Source: Gammaproteobacteria bacterium
Lineage (GTDB): Bacteria > Pseudomonadota > Gammaproteobacteria > Thiohalomonadales > Thiohalomonadaceae
Length of the DNA stretch: 48,349 nt
Direction: 5' to 3'
Assembly (NCBI GenBank): GCA_023228645.1
Contig: JALOAT010000027.1
Span: forward strand, 1-48,349
Shown: piece after piece, positions 1 to 10,484 of the stretch
Layout of the letters: each line of letters starts with the position of its first letter
How positions within the stretch are numbered: the stretch's first letter is position 1
Notes under the pieces: model-generated
Seen by the model: only the letters and a program-made list of their open reading frames with translations
Told to the model about the DNA's origin: nothing
Databases searched by the model: none
Made by a program: the position numbers and the translations under genes

Positions 1-258
1 ACCCGTGAGCGCCGCTGTTTCATTGCTTCAGTTGCGCCACAGGCCGGCCAAATCGCCCGCGCCGTGCGTGCCCATTGGGGCGAGGATGACAGCCGCATCC
101 GGCGGGGCAACGGCGCCGAGAACTTTGCCGCGTTACGTGCCCTAGCCATCAGCCTCCTCAAGCAGGAACCCACCAAAATCAGCGTGCGTAAAAAGCGCAT
201 CCGCGCTGCCCTTAACGATGACTTCCGTCTACAAGTCCTTGAGGCTGCTTGGGGTTAA
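1..258 (+). CDS. ISAs1-family transposase, C-terminal part (5' end outside window)
   Basis: The reading frame is open from base 1 and ends at a TAA at 256-258. It encodes the last 85 residues of a DDE transposase of the ISAs1 type. The protein is nearly identical to the C-terminus of the second copy (end at 3089), with two amino-acid differences (A for V in the segment ENFxALRA, V for A in FRLQxLEA). The segment contains the family's C-terminal block around HWGEDDSRIRRGNGAENF. The 5' part, with most of the catalytic domain, lies beyond the window, so I cannot tell whether this copy is intact. Confidence 0.85.
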   Translation, partial: TRERRCFIASVAPQAGQIARAVRAHWGEDDSRIRRGNGAENFAALRALAISLLKQEPTKISVRKKRIRAALNDDFRLQVLEAAWG

Positions 259-272
259 ATGCGTTTGCCCTG
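1..272 (+). mobile_element. ISAs1-type insertion sequence, right end (copy 1)
   Basis: Bases 1-272 match 2832-3103 with only three substitutions that I can find. Identity stops exactly after GCGTTTGCCCTG, where the two flanks diverge (CCGGCG here, GGGAAC at the other copy). That common point is therefore the right boundary of the IS. Its terminal sequence read inwards is CAGGGCAAACGC. The left end is outside the window. Confidence 0.8.
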
Positions 273-313
273 CCGGCGTGCCGCGTTGATGACCGTCGAC
301 CCTGCGTGACAGA

Positions 314-1765
314 ATGCGCTGCGCCATGCCGATTTCCGCACCCAGTCCCGATCTCCTGCTCCTGCACAGCCTCGCCGATCGCGCCTTTTCACGTGCCGCC
401 GGTGCACCGGTGGTGGACGGCAACCGGGTCCGCCTGCTGCGCGACGCGCGTGAGAACTATCCGGCCTGGCTCGCCGCTATGACCGCCGCGCAGCACCACA
501 TCCATTTCGAGAACTACATCTTTTGCGACGACGAGGCGGGCGCCCCGTTCGCCGAGCTGCTGATGCAGAAGGCGCGTGAAGGCGTGCGAGTGCGCGTCGT
601 CTACGACTGGTTGGGTGGTTTCGGCAAGACCTCGCCTGCATTTTGGGAGCGGCTGCGCGAGGCGGGCGTGGACGTGCGTTGCTTCAACCCGCCGCGCGTC
701 GATTCGCCGCTTGGCTGGCTGTCGCGCGACCATCGCAAGATGATCGCGGTGGACGGCGACATGGGCTTCATCACCGGGCTGTGCATCTGCCGCATGTGGA
801 CCGGCGCGCCGGAAAAGGGCATCGAGCCATGGCGCGACACGGGCGTGGAGGTGCACGGTCCCGCCGTGGCCGACATCGAGCGTGCCTTCGCGCAGGTCTG
901 GGCCATGCTCGGCACGCCCCTGCCCGACGACGAACTGATCGATGCCGCGCGGCTTGCCCCGGCAGGCGACGTGCGCATGCGCATCGTCGCGACCGTGCCC
1001 GCGACGGCGGGCCTGTTCCGCGTGGATCAGCTGGTGGCCCAGCTGGCGCATCAGCGCCTGTGGCTGACCGACGCCTACTATGCGGGCACCGCGCCCTACG
1101 TGCAGGCGCTGTGTGCCGCGGCGCGCGACGGCGTGGACGTGCGCCTGCTGGTGCCGAACGCCACCGATCTGCCGCTGCTGCAGCCGCTTTCGCGCGCCGG
1201 TTACCGGCCGCTGCTGGAGGCGGGTGTGCGGGTGTTCGAGTGGAACGGCACCATGCTGCACGCCAAGACCGCCGTGGCGGACGGGCAGTGGGCCCGCGTC
1301 GGTTCCACCAATCTGAATCTGGCCAGTTGGCTCGGCAACTGTGAGCTCGATGCGGTGATCGAAGACGCGGCGTTCGCGCGCGCCATGGAGGCCATGTACG
1401 AAGACGATCTGCAGAACGCCACCGAGATCGTGCTGGATGCGCGCCACCGCCTGCACGCCCCCGGGGCACCGCGCCGTCCGCGCCCGGGCATGACCAGCGG
1501 CAGCGGGCGCAGCGGTCGTGCCGCGGCGGGCGCGATTCGCATCGGCAATACCGTGAGCGCCGCCTTCACGGGGCGGCGCACGCTGGAACCGGTGGAGGCG
1601 CGCATCACCCTGATCACGGCCGCCGCGCTGTTCGTGTTGGCGGCGCTGTTCATGCTGTTTCCGCCGCTGCTGGCCTATCCGGCCATTACGCTGCTGGCCT
1701 GGGGCGCGGCGGCGCTGGCCTGGCGCGGCGTACGGTTGTGGCGCGCGCAGCACCAGCGGCTTTGA
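314..1765 (+). CDS. cls: cardiolipin synthase / phospholipase D-family phosphatidyltransferase
   Basis: Likely makes cardiolipin, or a related phospholipid, at the inner membrane by phosphatidyl transfer. The protein has 483 residues and two HKD active-site motifs, HRKMIAVD (His140) and HAKTAVAD (His316), each fitting HxKx4D and followed by the usual Gly/Ser and Asn residues (GSTNLN). Unlike classical Cls there is no N-terminal membrane hairpin; two hydrophobic segments sit at the C-terminus, about residues 433-475. This resembles ClsB-type enzymes. ATG 326 is an alternative start. The gene stands alone between two ISAs1 copies, so it may have been moved by them. Exact substrate is uncertain. 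Confidence 0.85.
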   Translation: MRCAMPISAPSPDLLLLHSLADRAFSRAAGAPVVDGNRVRLLRDARENYPAWLAAMTAAQHHIHFENYIFCDDEAGAPFAELLMQKAREGVRVRVVYDWLGGFGKTSPAFWERLREAGVDVRCFNPPRVDSPLGWLSRDHRKMIAVDGDMGFITGLCICRMWTGAPEKGIEPWRDTGVEVHGPAVADIERAFAQVWAMLGTPLPDDELIDAARLAPAGDVRMRIVATVPATAGLFRVDQLVAQLAHQRLWLTDAYYAGTAPYVQALCAAARDGVDVRLLVPNATDLPLLQPLSRAGYRPLLEAGVRVFEWNGTMLHAKTAVADGQWARVGSTNLNLASWLGNCELDAVIEDAAFARAMEAMYEDDLQNATEIVLDARHRLHAPGAPRRPRPGMTSGSGRSGRAAAGAIRIGNTVSAAFTGRRTLEPVEARITLITAAALFVLAALFMLFPPLLAYPAITLLAWGAAALAWRGVRLWRAQHQRL

Positions 1766-1808
1766 GTCCCGTTGCTGCGACGCCTCCCCAAAAGAGAAGA
1801 AACGGCCC

Positions 1809-1854
1809 AACGCAGAGATGCAGAGGGCGCAGAGAACGAAGAGAACGCAGAGGC
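1809..1854. repeat. CGCAGAG-type degenerate intergenic repeat
   Basis: A purine-rich stretch built from imperfect copies of CGCAGAG (CGCAGAGATG, CAGAGGGCG, CAGAGAACG, GAGAACGCAGAGG). A related block lies in the opposite orientation at 14194-14281. It is not in frame with a recognisable gene. Elements of this look occur between genes in many proteobacteria, with unknown function. Confidence 0.6.
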
Positions 1855-2040
1855 ATGGAACGCCGACAACACCGGACATTCCGCTGTGCCGCTCGCGGGC
1901 GCCCACGTTTGTGCGATCTCTGCGCCTACGCATTGGTGCATTCGCCGCCAGGCCAGATCGCTTAATCCCCCAATGCATCAACCAGTTGACGTGCAGCGGC
2001 CAAACTGATCTCCTGGCACCTTCTCAACGGAAGGCCAGCC

Positions 2041-3089
2041 ATGCCCAGTCACGACCTCATGCAACACTTGTCCGTCATCCCCGATCCCCGTATTGACCGC
2101 AACAAGTCTGCGCCACCCTCAGCGGAGCCGAGGGTTGGGCCGATATCGTGGAATTTGCCGAAAACCGTCTCGACTGGCTGCGGCGTTTCATCCGGCTGGA
2201 GAACGGCATTCCGGTAGATGACACCTTCGCCCGCGTGCTCTCCAGTCCAAGCCCCAAGGCACTGAATGACTGCTTCCCGAGCTGGCTGGAGGATTTGCGG
2301 GAGACGAATGGCGGCCGACTCATCGCTATCGATGGCAAAACCCTGCGTCGCTCACACGACCGCAAGCGGGGGCGTCACCCACTCCACCTGGTGCGCGCCT
2401 GGGCCACCGAACAAGGTTTGGCCCTGGGATGCGTAAACACCGAGCATAAATCCAACGAAATCACCGCCATCCCGGACCTGCTCCGGCAATTGGAATTGCA
2501 GGGCGCCATCGTCACCATCGATGCCATCGGATGCCAGACCGAAATCGCCACACAAGTCGTGGCGCAGAAGGGCGATTATGTGCTGGCTGTCAAAGACAAC
2601 CAACCCCGACTCCACGAAGCCATTGCCGGTTTTCTGGAAACCGCCCAGGCCCATGACTTTGCCAACGTTCAACACAGCTATTACGAAAGCACCGACACGG
2701 GCCATGGCCGGGTAGAGGTGCGCCGCTGCTGGGCCTTCGACCAACTTCACTGCCTGCCGCAACCGGAGCGCTGGGCTGGTTTGCGCAGCTTCGCCGTGGT
2801 CGAGAACGAACGCCATCAGGCGGGAAAAGTCACCCGTGAGCGCCGCTGTTTCATTGCTTCAGTTGCGCCACAGGCCGGCCAAATCGCCCGCGCCGTGCGT
2901 GCCCATTGGGGCGAGGATGACAGCCGCATCCGGCGGGGCAACGGCGCCGAGAACTTTGTCGCGCTACGTGCCCTAGCCATCAGCCTCCTCAAGCAGGAAC
3001 CCACCAAAATCAGCGTGCGTAAAAAGCGCATCCGCGCTGCCCTTAACGATGACTTCCGTCTACAAGCCCTTGAGGCTGCTTGGGGTTAA
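2041..3089 (+). pseudogene. ISAs1-family transposase with internal deletion and frameshift
   Basis: The natural start is ATG 2041 (MPSHDLMQHLSVIPDPRIDRNK). After this the frame breaks at about 2107 and the protein continues in another frame as CATLSGAEGWADIVEFAE and then to a TAA at 3087-3089. Family members normally have about a dozen residues between the two blocks (of the kind RHPLLDxLFIAL), so roughly 34 bp have been lost; 34 is of the form 3n+1, which is what the frame change requires. The downstream part keeps AIDGKTLRRS, the DAIGCQ block and the E-containing C-terminal block. A 313-residue product could start at GTG 2148 but lacks the N-terminal domain, so the copy is probably inactive. 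Confidence 0.8.
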
Positions 3090-3103
3090 ATGCGTTTGCC
3101 CTG
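2041..3103 (+). mobile_element. ISAs1-type insertion sequence (copy 2, defective)
   Basis: The right boundary at 3103 is defined by comparison with copy 1 (the shared sequence ends GCCCTG). I could not find a convincing left inverted repeat in 1960-2040, so the left end is uncertain and the start given here is that of the transposase. Copies 1 and 2 have the same orientation and bracket the cardiolipin synthase gene. Confidence 0.7.
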
Positions 3104-3145
3104 GGGAACACGGGGATTCTGGAGCAGGGGTCGATGAGGTCAGGT

Positions 3146-3176
3146 GTAGGCCAGGTTGCGCGCAGCGCTACCTGAC
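3146..3176 (+). repeat. REP-like palindrome, copy 1
   Basis: The sequence starts GTAGGCCAGGTTGCGCGCAG and closes with GCTACCTGAC. It can fold back on itself (CAGGT with ACCTG). It matches the reverse complements of 3202-3228 and 20325-20357, giving a three-member family with consensus GTAGGyCAsGTTG...CTACsTGAC. Confidence 0.6.
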
Positions 3177-3201
3177 ATCTTCGCCACGATTTGCGAAGAA
3201 C

Positions 3202-3228
3202 GTCACGTAGCTTCGCAACGTGACCTAC
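3202..3228 (-). repeat. REP-like palindrome, copy 2 (reverse orientation)
   Basis: On the minus strand it reads GTAGGTCACGTTGCG followed by AAGCTACGTGAC, forming a GTCACGT/ACGTGAC stem. Orientation is opposite to copy 1, 25 bp away, as in paired REP elements. Confidence 0.6.
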
Positions 3229-3259
3229 TCGCAGTTCTTCACCCCGTGTTCCCCGTGTT

Positions 3260-3676
3260 TCAGCTTTTTTCTTCTGAACTTCCGAGCAGCTGTTCCACCT
3301 CGGAAGGAATTTCAGGCCGGCCCTTGGCGTTCATGGCGGTGCCGATCACCTTGGCCTTGATCACCGGCTTCATGTCGGGCAGGCGGTAGATGCCCTGGTG
3401 GAAGGCAAAGCGGATGCGTGATTCGCGCACCATGTTGAGGCCCACCACGAAACGGTCCCCGGATGTGAGCGGCAGTTTGTAGTCCATCTCGATACGCACC
3501 ACCACGAAGTTGATGCCCCGCCGCGCGTAGTCGGCGAAATCCACGCCGATCGACTTGAGGTATTCGTGGCGCACGTGCTCCAGATAGTTCTGGTACACGG
3601 CGTTGTTGACGATGCCCTGCATGTCACACTCGTAATCGCGCACGCTCATTTCCAGGGTGTAGGCGTACTGCTCCAT
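3260..3676 (-). CDS. hotdog-fold acyl-CoA thioesterase (4-hydroxybenzoyl-CoA thioesterase/YbgC-like)
   Basis: A 138-residue single-domain hotdog protein that probably hydrolyses acyl-CoA thioesters in the cytoplasm. The diagnostic N-terminal region is present: VRDYECDMQGIVNNAVYQNY followed by LEH, with the catalytic Asp followed by the helix and the NY..LEH..HEYL pattern. ATG 3676 is preferred over GTG 3679 because AGAGGAA lies at good spacing upstream on the minus strand. It is transcribed away from zwf. Substrate cannot be read from sequence. Confidence 0.8.
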   Translation of the reverse strand: MEQYAYTLEMSVRDYECDMQGIVNNAVYQNYLEHVRHEYLKSIGVDFADYARRGINFVVVRIEMDYKLPLTSGDRFVVGLNMVRESRIRFAFHQGIYRLPDMKPVIKAKVIGTAMNAKGRPEIPSEVEQLLGSSEEKS

Positions 3677-3871
3677 CACGTTCCTCTGCTCGGCGTTAGT
3701 CGAAGGGCGCCATGGTAACCCGCGACATGGGCGCTGGAAATCCTGCGGGTGTCGGTTCGTCCATGTCTGCGAATCGCCACCGGAAGTTGCTCACACACAG
3801 CCTACAGTTGACCGTATGAGCGATGTCGCCCGATGCAGCATGTCGCCACGCATCGTCCCGGAGCGGCGGCC

Positions 3872-5371
3872 ATGACGGGCCACCGGGGCGTAGTGTTCGT
3901 GCTGTTCGGCGCCAACGGCAGCCTTGCTGCGCGGAAGATCCTGCCCGCGCTGTTCAATCTCAAACTCGACGGGCAACTGCCCGAGCCCTTCATGCTGCTG
4001 GGGTTGGGGCGGCGGCCCCTGGACGACGCCGCACTCGCGGCCCGTTACCGCGAGGCCGTGGGGCACCATTCCCGGCGCGGCGAGCCCGTGCAGGCCGATT
4101 GGGATGCGTTTGCCGGCGCGCTGCGTTACCTGTCCTTCGATGTGCGGAACCTGGAGGACTACGCCCGCCTGGGTGCACGCCTGGAAGAGCAGGCCCGCGC
4201 CTGGAACACGGCCCCCGAGGTGGTGTTCTACCTGGCCATCCCGCCCGATCTGTTCGCCACCGCGGTGCAGCAGCTTGCGGCCCAGGGCCTGCACCGGGAG
4301 CGGGCGCGGGTACGCGTGGTGGTCGAAAAGCCGCTCGGCCATGACCTGGATTCCTTCCTTACCATCAATGCCGAGCTGCGCCGCCATTTCCACGAGGAGC
4401 AGATATTCCGCATCGACCACTTCCTGGGCAAGGAGACGGTGCAGAACGTGCTCGCCCTGCGTTTCGCCAATCCCATGTTCGAGCCCATCTGGAATCGCAA
4501 CTATGTGGACCACGTGGCCATCACGGTGGCCGAACGGGAGGGCATCGGCGAGCGTGGCGGCTATTACGAAGAGACCGGCGCCTTGCGCGACATGGTGCAG
4601 AACCACTTGATGCAGCTGCTGTGCCTGACGGCCATGGAACCACCGGTGTCCTACGCGCCGGAGGAGATCCGCAGCCGCAAGATGGACGTGATGAATGCGC
4701 TGCGCCACCTCGCGCCCCATGGCCTTCACCAGCTGGCCGCGCGCGGTCAGTACCGCGGCGGCTGGCTGGACGGTGAGCGGGTGCGGGCCTATCGCGAGGA
4801 ACCTGGCGTGGCACCGGTTTCGTCGACGGAGACCTTCGCCGCGCTGCGGGCGTTCATCGACAACTGGCGCTGGCAGGGGGTGCCCTTCTACCTGCGCAGC
4901 GGCAAGCGCCTGGCGGCGGATCTTTCGGAGATCGCCATCCGCTTCCGCGCCGTGCCCCACTGCTTCTTTCCCGGCTGCGTGGGCCTGAACACCGCACCGG
5001 CGCAACTGGTGGTGCGCATCAAGCCCGATCAGGGCGTGCACCTGCATTTCGCCGCCAAGGAGCCGGGCTATTGCATGTGCCTCAAACCGGTGCAGATGCG
5101 TTTCAACTACCGCGAGGCCTTCGGCACGTCCGTGCCGGCCGCCTACGAAACCCTGCTGCGGGACCTGATGGAAGGCGACCCGACCCTGTTCATGCGCGCC
5201 GATCAGGTGGAGGCGGCCTGGCGCTGGCTTACGCCGCTGCTCGAATTCTGGGCGCGCAACCCGCCCGCGGACTTTCCGAACTACAACCCGGGGACCTGGG
5301 GCCCCGAGGCGGCCGACCTGCTGGTGGCCACGGATGGTCGCGCGTGGCTGTCGCCGGGCGAGGTGGTCTGA
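3872..5371 (+). CDS. zwf: glucose-6-phosphate 1-dehydrogenase
   Basis: Oxidises glucose 6-phosphate to 6-phosphogluconolactone with reduction of NAD(P)+, feeding the pentose phosphate or Entner-Doudoroff route. The protein has 499 residues, normal for the family. An N-terminal Rossmann fold carries LFGANGSLAARK at residues 11-22, then EKPLG (152-156) and the substrate-binding signature RIDHFLGKE (180-188). ATG 3872 is chosen because a GGAG lies upstream and it gives the usual N-terminus; ATG 3833 in the same frame would add 13 residues. The dinucleotide motif reads GANGSLA where GA(T/S)GDLA is usual. It is followed 47 bp later by treZ. Confidence 0.93.
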   Translation: MTGHRGVVFVLFGANGSLAARKILPALFNLKLDGQLPEPFMLLGLGRRPLDDAALAARYREAVGHHSRRGEPVQADWDAFAGALRYLSFDVRNLEDYARLGARLEEQARAWNTAPEVVFYLAIPPDLFATAVQQLAAQGLHRERARVRVVVEKPLGHDLDSFLTINAELRRHFHEEQIFRIDHFLGKETVQNVLALRFANPMFEPIWNRNYVDHVAITVAEREGIGERGGYYEETGALRDMVQNHLMQLLCLTAMEPPVSYAPEEIRSRKMDVMNALRHLAPHGLHQLAARGQYRGGWLDGERVRAYREEPGVAPVSSTETFAALRAFIDNWRWQGVPFYLRSGKRLAADLSEIAIRFRAVPHCFFPGCVGLNTAPAQLVVRIKPDQGVHLHFAAKEPGYCMCLKPVQMRFNYREAFGTSVPAAYETLLRDLMEGDPTLFMRADQVEAAWRWLTPLLEFWARNPPADFPNYNPGTWGPEAADLLVATDGRAWLSPGEVV

Positions 5372-5418
5372 CCACCCGGCTACACTTTACCCCCGGGCCA
5401 GAGGACAGGGACGGAGAC

Positions 5419-7280
<1,862 letters not shown>

Positions 7281-7284
<4 letters not shown>

Positions 7285-9323
7285 GTGCGGCCGATCTGGT
7301 TCGCCGCATGCCCTGGCCGGCGAGCGGTGGCGACACCGAAATCCTGCTCACCCGTGAATGGCTGGTGACCAACGGCCTGGGCGGCTACGCCTCGGGCACG
7401 GTGTCGGGCGTCACCACGCGCCGTCATCACGGCATGCTGGTGGCCGCCATGCCGGCGCCGCTCGGGCGTATGGTCATGCTCAAATACATCGTCGAAACGG
7501 TGCAGCTGCCGGACGGGCGCAGCCTGTGCCTGGGCGGCGAGGAGCGCGGCCTCGGAGAGCTGGACATACCGGCGCGCGATCACCTGCGCGAATTCCGCCT
7601 GGAGGCCGGGTTGCCCGTGTGGCGCTTCGAGATGGAGGAGGTGGTTATCGAGCGCCGCCTCTTCATGCCGCACCGGCAGAACACCGTATACGTGGTCTAT
7701 CGCCTGCTTGCCGGGCCCGCGTCCCTACGCCTGGAGGTGCGTCCCTCCATGCATTTCCGCCCCCACGAGGGCCGTAACGAGCCGAGGGCCGTGTGGCCTT
7801 ACGAGCTCAAGGTGGCAGGCGAGCATTATGAGATCTCCGCCGGCCCTGAACTCCCGGTGCTGCGCGTGCTCATGCGCGGCACCCGTTCGGTAATGGTCGC
7901 CGACGGCGGTATCACCAAGGAAGTGTTCCTGCGCGTGGAGGCCGATCGCGGCTATGACTCCCGCGGCAGCATGTGGACGCCAGGCTACTTTGTCGCGGAC
8001 CTGGGCCCTGGCCGTGATGCCGCCTTCATCGCCTCCACCGAGCCCTGGCATACGGTGCTTGCCCTGGACCCGCAGGAGGCCCTGGACTACGAGCGCCGCC
8101 GCCGCGAGCGCCTGGTGAACATGGCCGACCCGCGGGTGCGTGACACGCCCGTGAAGGAACTGGTGCTTGCCGCCGACCAGTTCATCATCACGCCCGCAGG
8201 CCGTGTGCGCGATGCCGCCCGCGCCCACGCCGCCGGTGACGAGGTGCGCTCGGTGATCGCGGGCTACCACTGGTTCACCGATTGGGGCCGCGACACCATG
8301 ATTTCGCTGGAAGGTCTCACCCTGGTCACGGGCCGCCACATTGAGGCCGGCTGGATCCTGCGCACCTTTGCCCATTACGTGGGCGACGGTCTCATCCCCA
8401 ACATGTTTCCGGAGAGCAACGATGAGGGGCTGTACCACACCGCGGACGCCACCTTGTGGTTCTTCCACGCCATCGATCGGTATGTGACGCACTGCGGAAA
8501 TCACGCCATAGTGCACGCGTTGCTGCCGGTGCTGGAGCAGATCATCGCGGCCCACCTGCGTGGCACGCGCTTTTGCATCGGCGTCGATCCGGCCGACGGC
8601 CTGCTCAAGCAAGGGCTGCCCGGCTACCAGCTCACCTGGATGGATGCCAAGGTGGGCGACTGGGTGGTCACGCCGCGCCGCGGCAAGGCGGTGGAGATCA
8701 ACGGGCTTTGGTACAATGCCCTGCGGCTGCTGGAGGGCTGGGTGCGGGAGGTGCAGGGCGACGCGGCTGCGCAGCCCTACGCAGCGCATGCCGATCGGGC
8801 CCAGGTCTCGTTCAATGAACGCTTCTGGTACGCGCGCGGTGGTTATCTCTACGACGTGGTCGACGGTGAAAACGGCGACGATAACGCCTTCCGCCCGAAC
8901 CAGCTGCTGGCCTTCTCACTACGCCACCCAGTGCTTGTGCAAGAGCGCTGGCAACCGGTACTGCACGAAGTGGAACGGCGCCTGCTGACACCGGTGGGGT
9001 TGCGCTCGCTGGCACCGGACCATCCCGACTACAAGGCGCGCTACTTCGGTGACCTGCACGCCCGCGACGCCGCCTATCATCAGGGCACGGTATGGGGATG
9101 GCTGGTGGGCCCGTTCGTGGATGCGTGGCTGCGCGTCCATCCGGACGACCACGCCGGAGCACGGCGTGCCCTGGAGGGATTCGTCGAGCATTTCGGCGAG
9201 GCCTGCGTGGGGTCCATCAGCGAGATCTTCGATGCCGAGCCGCCCTACACCCCGCGGGGCTGCATCGCGCAGGCATGGAGCGTGGCGGAAGTGTTACGCT
9301 GCTGGGCAAAGACAGCGCCATAA
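7281..9323 (+). CDS. glycogen debranching enzyme (amylo-alpha-1,6-glucosidase, GDE_C type)
   Basis: A 680-residue protein of the bacterial debranching family: N-terminal domain with NGLGGYASGTVSG and TRRHHGMLVAA (residues 31-56), then an (alpha/alpha)6 domain with GYHWFTDWGRDTMISLEGL near residue 328 and QGTVWGWLVGPF towards the end. It should cleave alpha-1,6 branch points, supplying linear chains to enzymes such as TreZ/TreY. It overlaps treZ by four bases (ATGA), so the two are probably translationally coupled, and zwf-treZ-debranching enzyme look like one operon. Confidence 0.88.
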
Positions 9324-9350
9324 CGGAACAAAGGGGAAGGACGGTCGACC

Positions 9351-10484
9351 ATGGAGCGGCCGGGCAAAAAACAACAACAAGTCGCCGGCATGCGCATCGC
9401 AACCGACCGCGTCGATTGCCTGGGCCCCTGGACCGCGACGGGTCTGGGGCAGGTGGCGTGGCTGGCGTCGCGCGCCTCGGTGCCCGGTGCGGGCACCGTG
9501 CACATCGACGTCACCGCACTCACGGGCATTGATTCCGCCGGCGCCCTGGTGTTGCACCGCCTGCGCTGCCGCCTGGAGCGGGAAGGGCGCGGTACCGTTT
9601 TCGACGGCCTGAGCGAGGCCATGGGCTCGCTGCTGGATCTGGTGGCGCGCCACGCGCCCGCGGAGGCCGGCGTGGCGGCGCCGGTGCGCCGCGGTTATCT
9701 GGAGGACCTCGGCCGCCTCAGCGTGGGCCTGATGGGCCAGGGCGCGGGCTTCCTCTCCTTCATCGGCCGCACCGCCATCACCGCGGGCGCCGTGTTCGTG
9801 GGCCCCCGTCGCGCACGCTGGCGCCCGTTTTTCAAAAACCTCGAGGCGTCCGGTTACCGCGCCCTGCCCATCGTTGGGCTGCTTGCGTTCCTGCTGGGCG
9901 TGGTCATCGCCTATCAGGGCGGCGTGCAGCTGCGCCAGTACGGCGCCAACGTCTACATCGCGGATCTGGTCGGCCTCGCCATGCTGCGCGAACTGGCCCC
10001 GCTCATCACCGCCATCATCGTCGCGGGGCGCACCGGTGCCTCGTTCACCGCCGAGATCGGCACCATGAAGGTGAGCGACGAAATCGGCGCCCTGCGCACC
10101 ATGGGTATCGATCCGGTGGAGCAACTGGTGCTGCCCAAGCTGGCGGCGCTGGTCATCGCCCTGCCGCTTCTCACCGTATGGGCCGACTTCATGGGCCTGT
10201 TCGGCGGCGTGGTCATCGCCAACTCGGCGCTGGGTCTGAGCCCCGCGGTGTTCGTGGAGCGCGTCGGCGAATCGGTGAGTCTCGCTTCCTACGTCATCGG
10301 CGTCGGCAAGGCGCCGGTGTTCGCCGCCATCATCACCGGCATCGGCTGCTTCCAGGGCTTCCGCGTCACCGACAGCGCCGAGAGCGTGGGGCGCCAGACC
10401 ACGGTGAGCGTGGTACAGTCCATCTTCCTCGTCATTGTGGTGGACGCGGTGTTTTCCGTGGTGTTCAGTGAGATGGGCCTGTGA
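9351..10484 (+). CDS. mlaE: MlaE-family ABC transporter permease with N-terminal STAS domain
   Basis: Membrane subunit of a phospholipid or sterol transporter across the periplasm. The 377-residue protein has an N-terminal STAS-like domain (about 10-105, with VHIDVTALTGIDSAGALVL) fused to the MlaE permease domain (about 120-377). The latter has several hydrophobic segments and the characteristic block REL.PLITAIIVAGRTGASF...EIGTMKVSDEIGALRTMGIDP. In E. coli the STAS part is the separate MlaB protein. The stop overlaps the ATPase start (GTGA). Confidence 0.9.
   Translation: MERPGKKQQQVAGMRIATDRVDCLGPWTATGLGQVAWLASRASVPGAGTVHIDVTALTGIDSAGALVLHRLRCRLEREGRGTVFDGLSEAMGSLLDLVARHAPAEAGVAAPVRRGYLEDLGRLSVGLMGQGAGFLSFIGRTAITAGAVFVGPRRARWRPFFKNLEASGYRALPIVGLLAFLLGVVIAYQGGVQLRQYGANVYIADLVGLAMLRELAPLITAIIVAGRTGASFTAEIGTMKVSDEIGALRTMGIDPVEQLVLPKLAALVIALPLLTVWADFMGLFGGVVIANSALGLSPAVFVERVGESVSLASYVIGVGKAPVFAAIITGIGCFQGFRVTDSAESVGRQTTVSVVQSIFLVIVVDAVFSVVFSEMGL

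Larger units (their letters stand above)
3103..3254. repeat. 152-bp element bounded by 13-bp perfect inverted repeats
   Basis: GGGGAACACGGGG at 3103-3115 is the exact reverse complement of CCCCGTGTTCCCC at 3242-3254. Between them are two related palindromic repeats in opposite orientation (3146-3176 and 3202-3228). The element abuts the right end of IS copy 2 and the 3' end of the thioesterase gene. It could be a miniature mobile element or a REP pair; no coding sequence is evident. Confidence 0.6.

Noticed and set aside
389..1981. Long minus-strand frame of 530 codons opposite the cls gene
   Set aside because: It is the antisense shadow of a GC-rich gene; composition is rich in Arg, His and Gly with no family signal.
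3791..5047. Minus-strand frame of 418 codons opposite zwf
   Set aside because: Antisense shadow of a clear glucose-6-phosphate dehydrogenase gene.
5071..5418. Upstream extension of the treZ frame
   Set aside because: It is out-of-frame zwf sequence; a good Shine-Dalgarno precedes ATG 5419 and the family N-terminus begins there.
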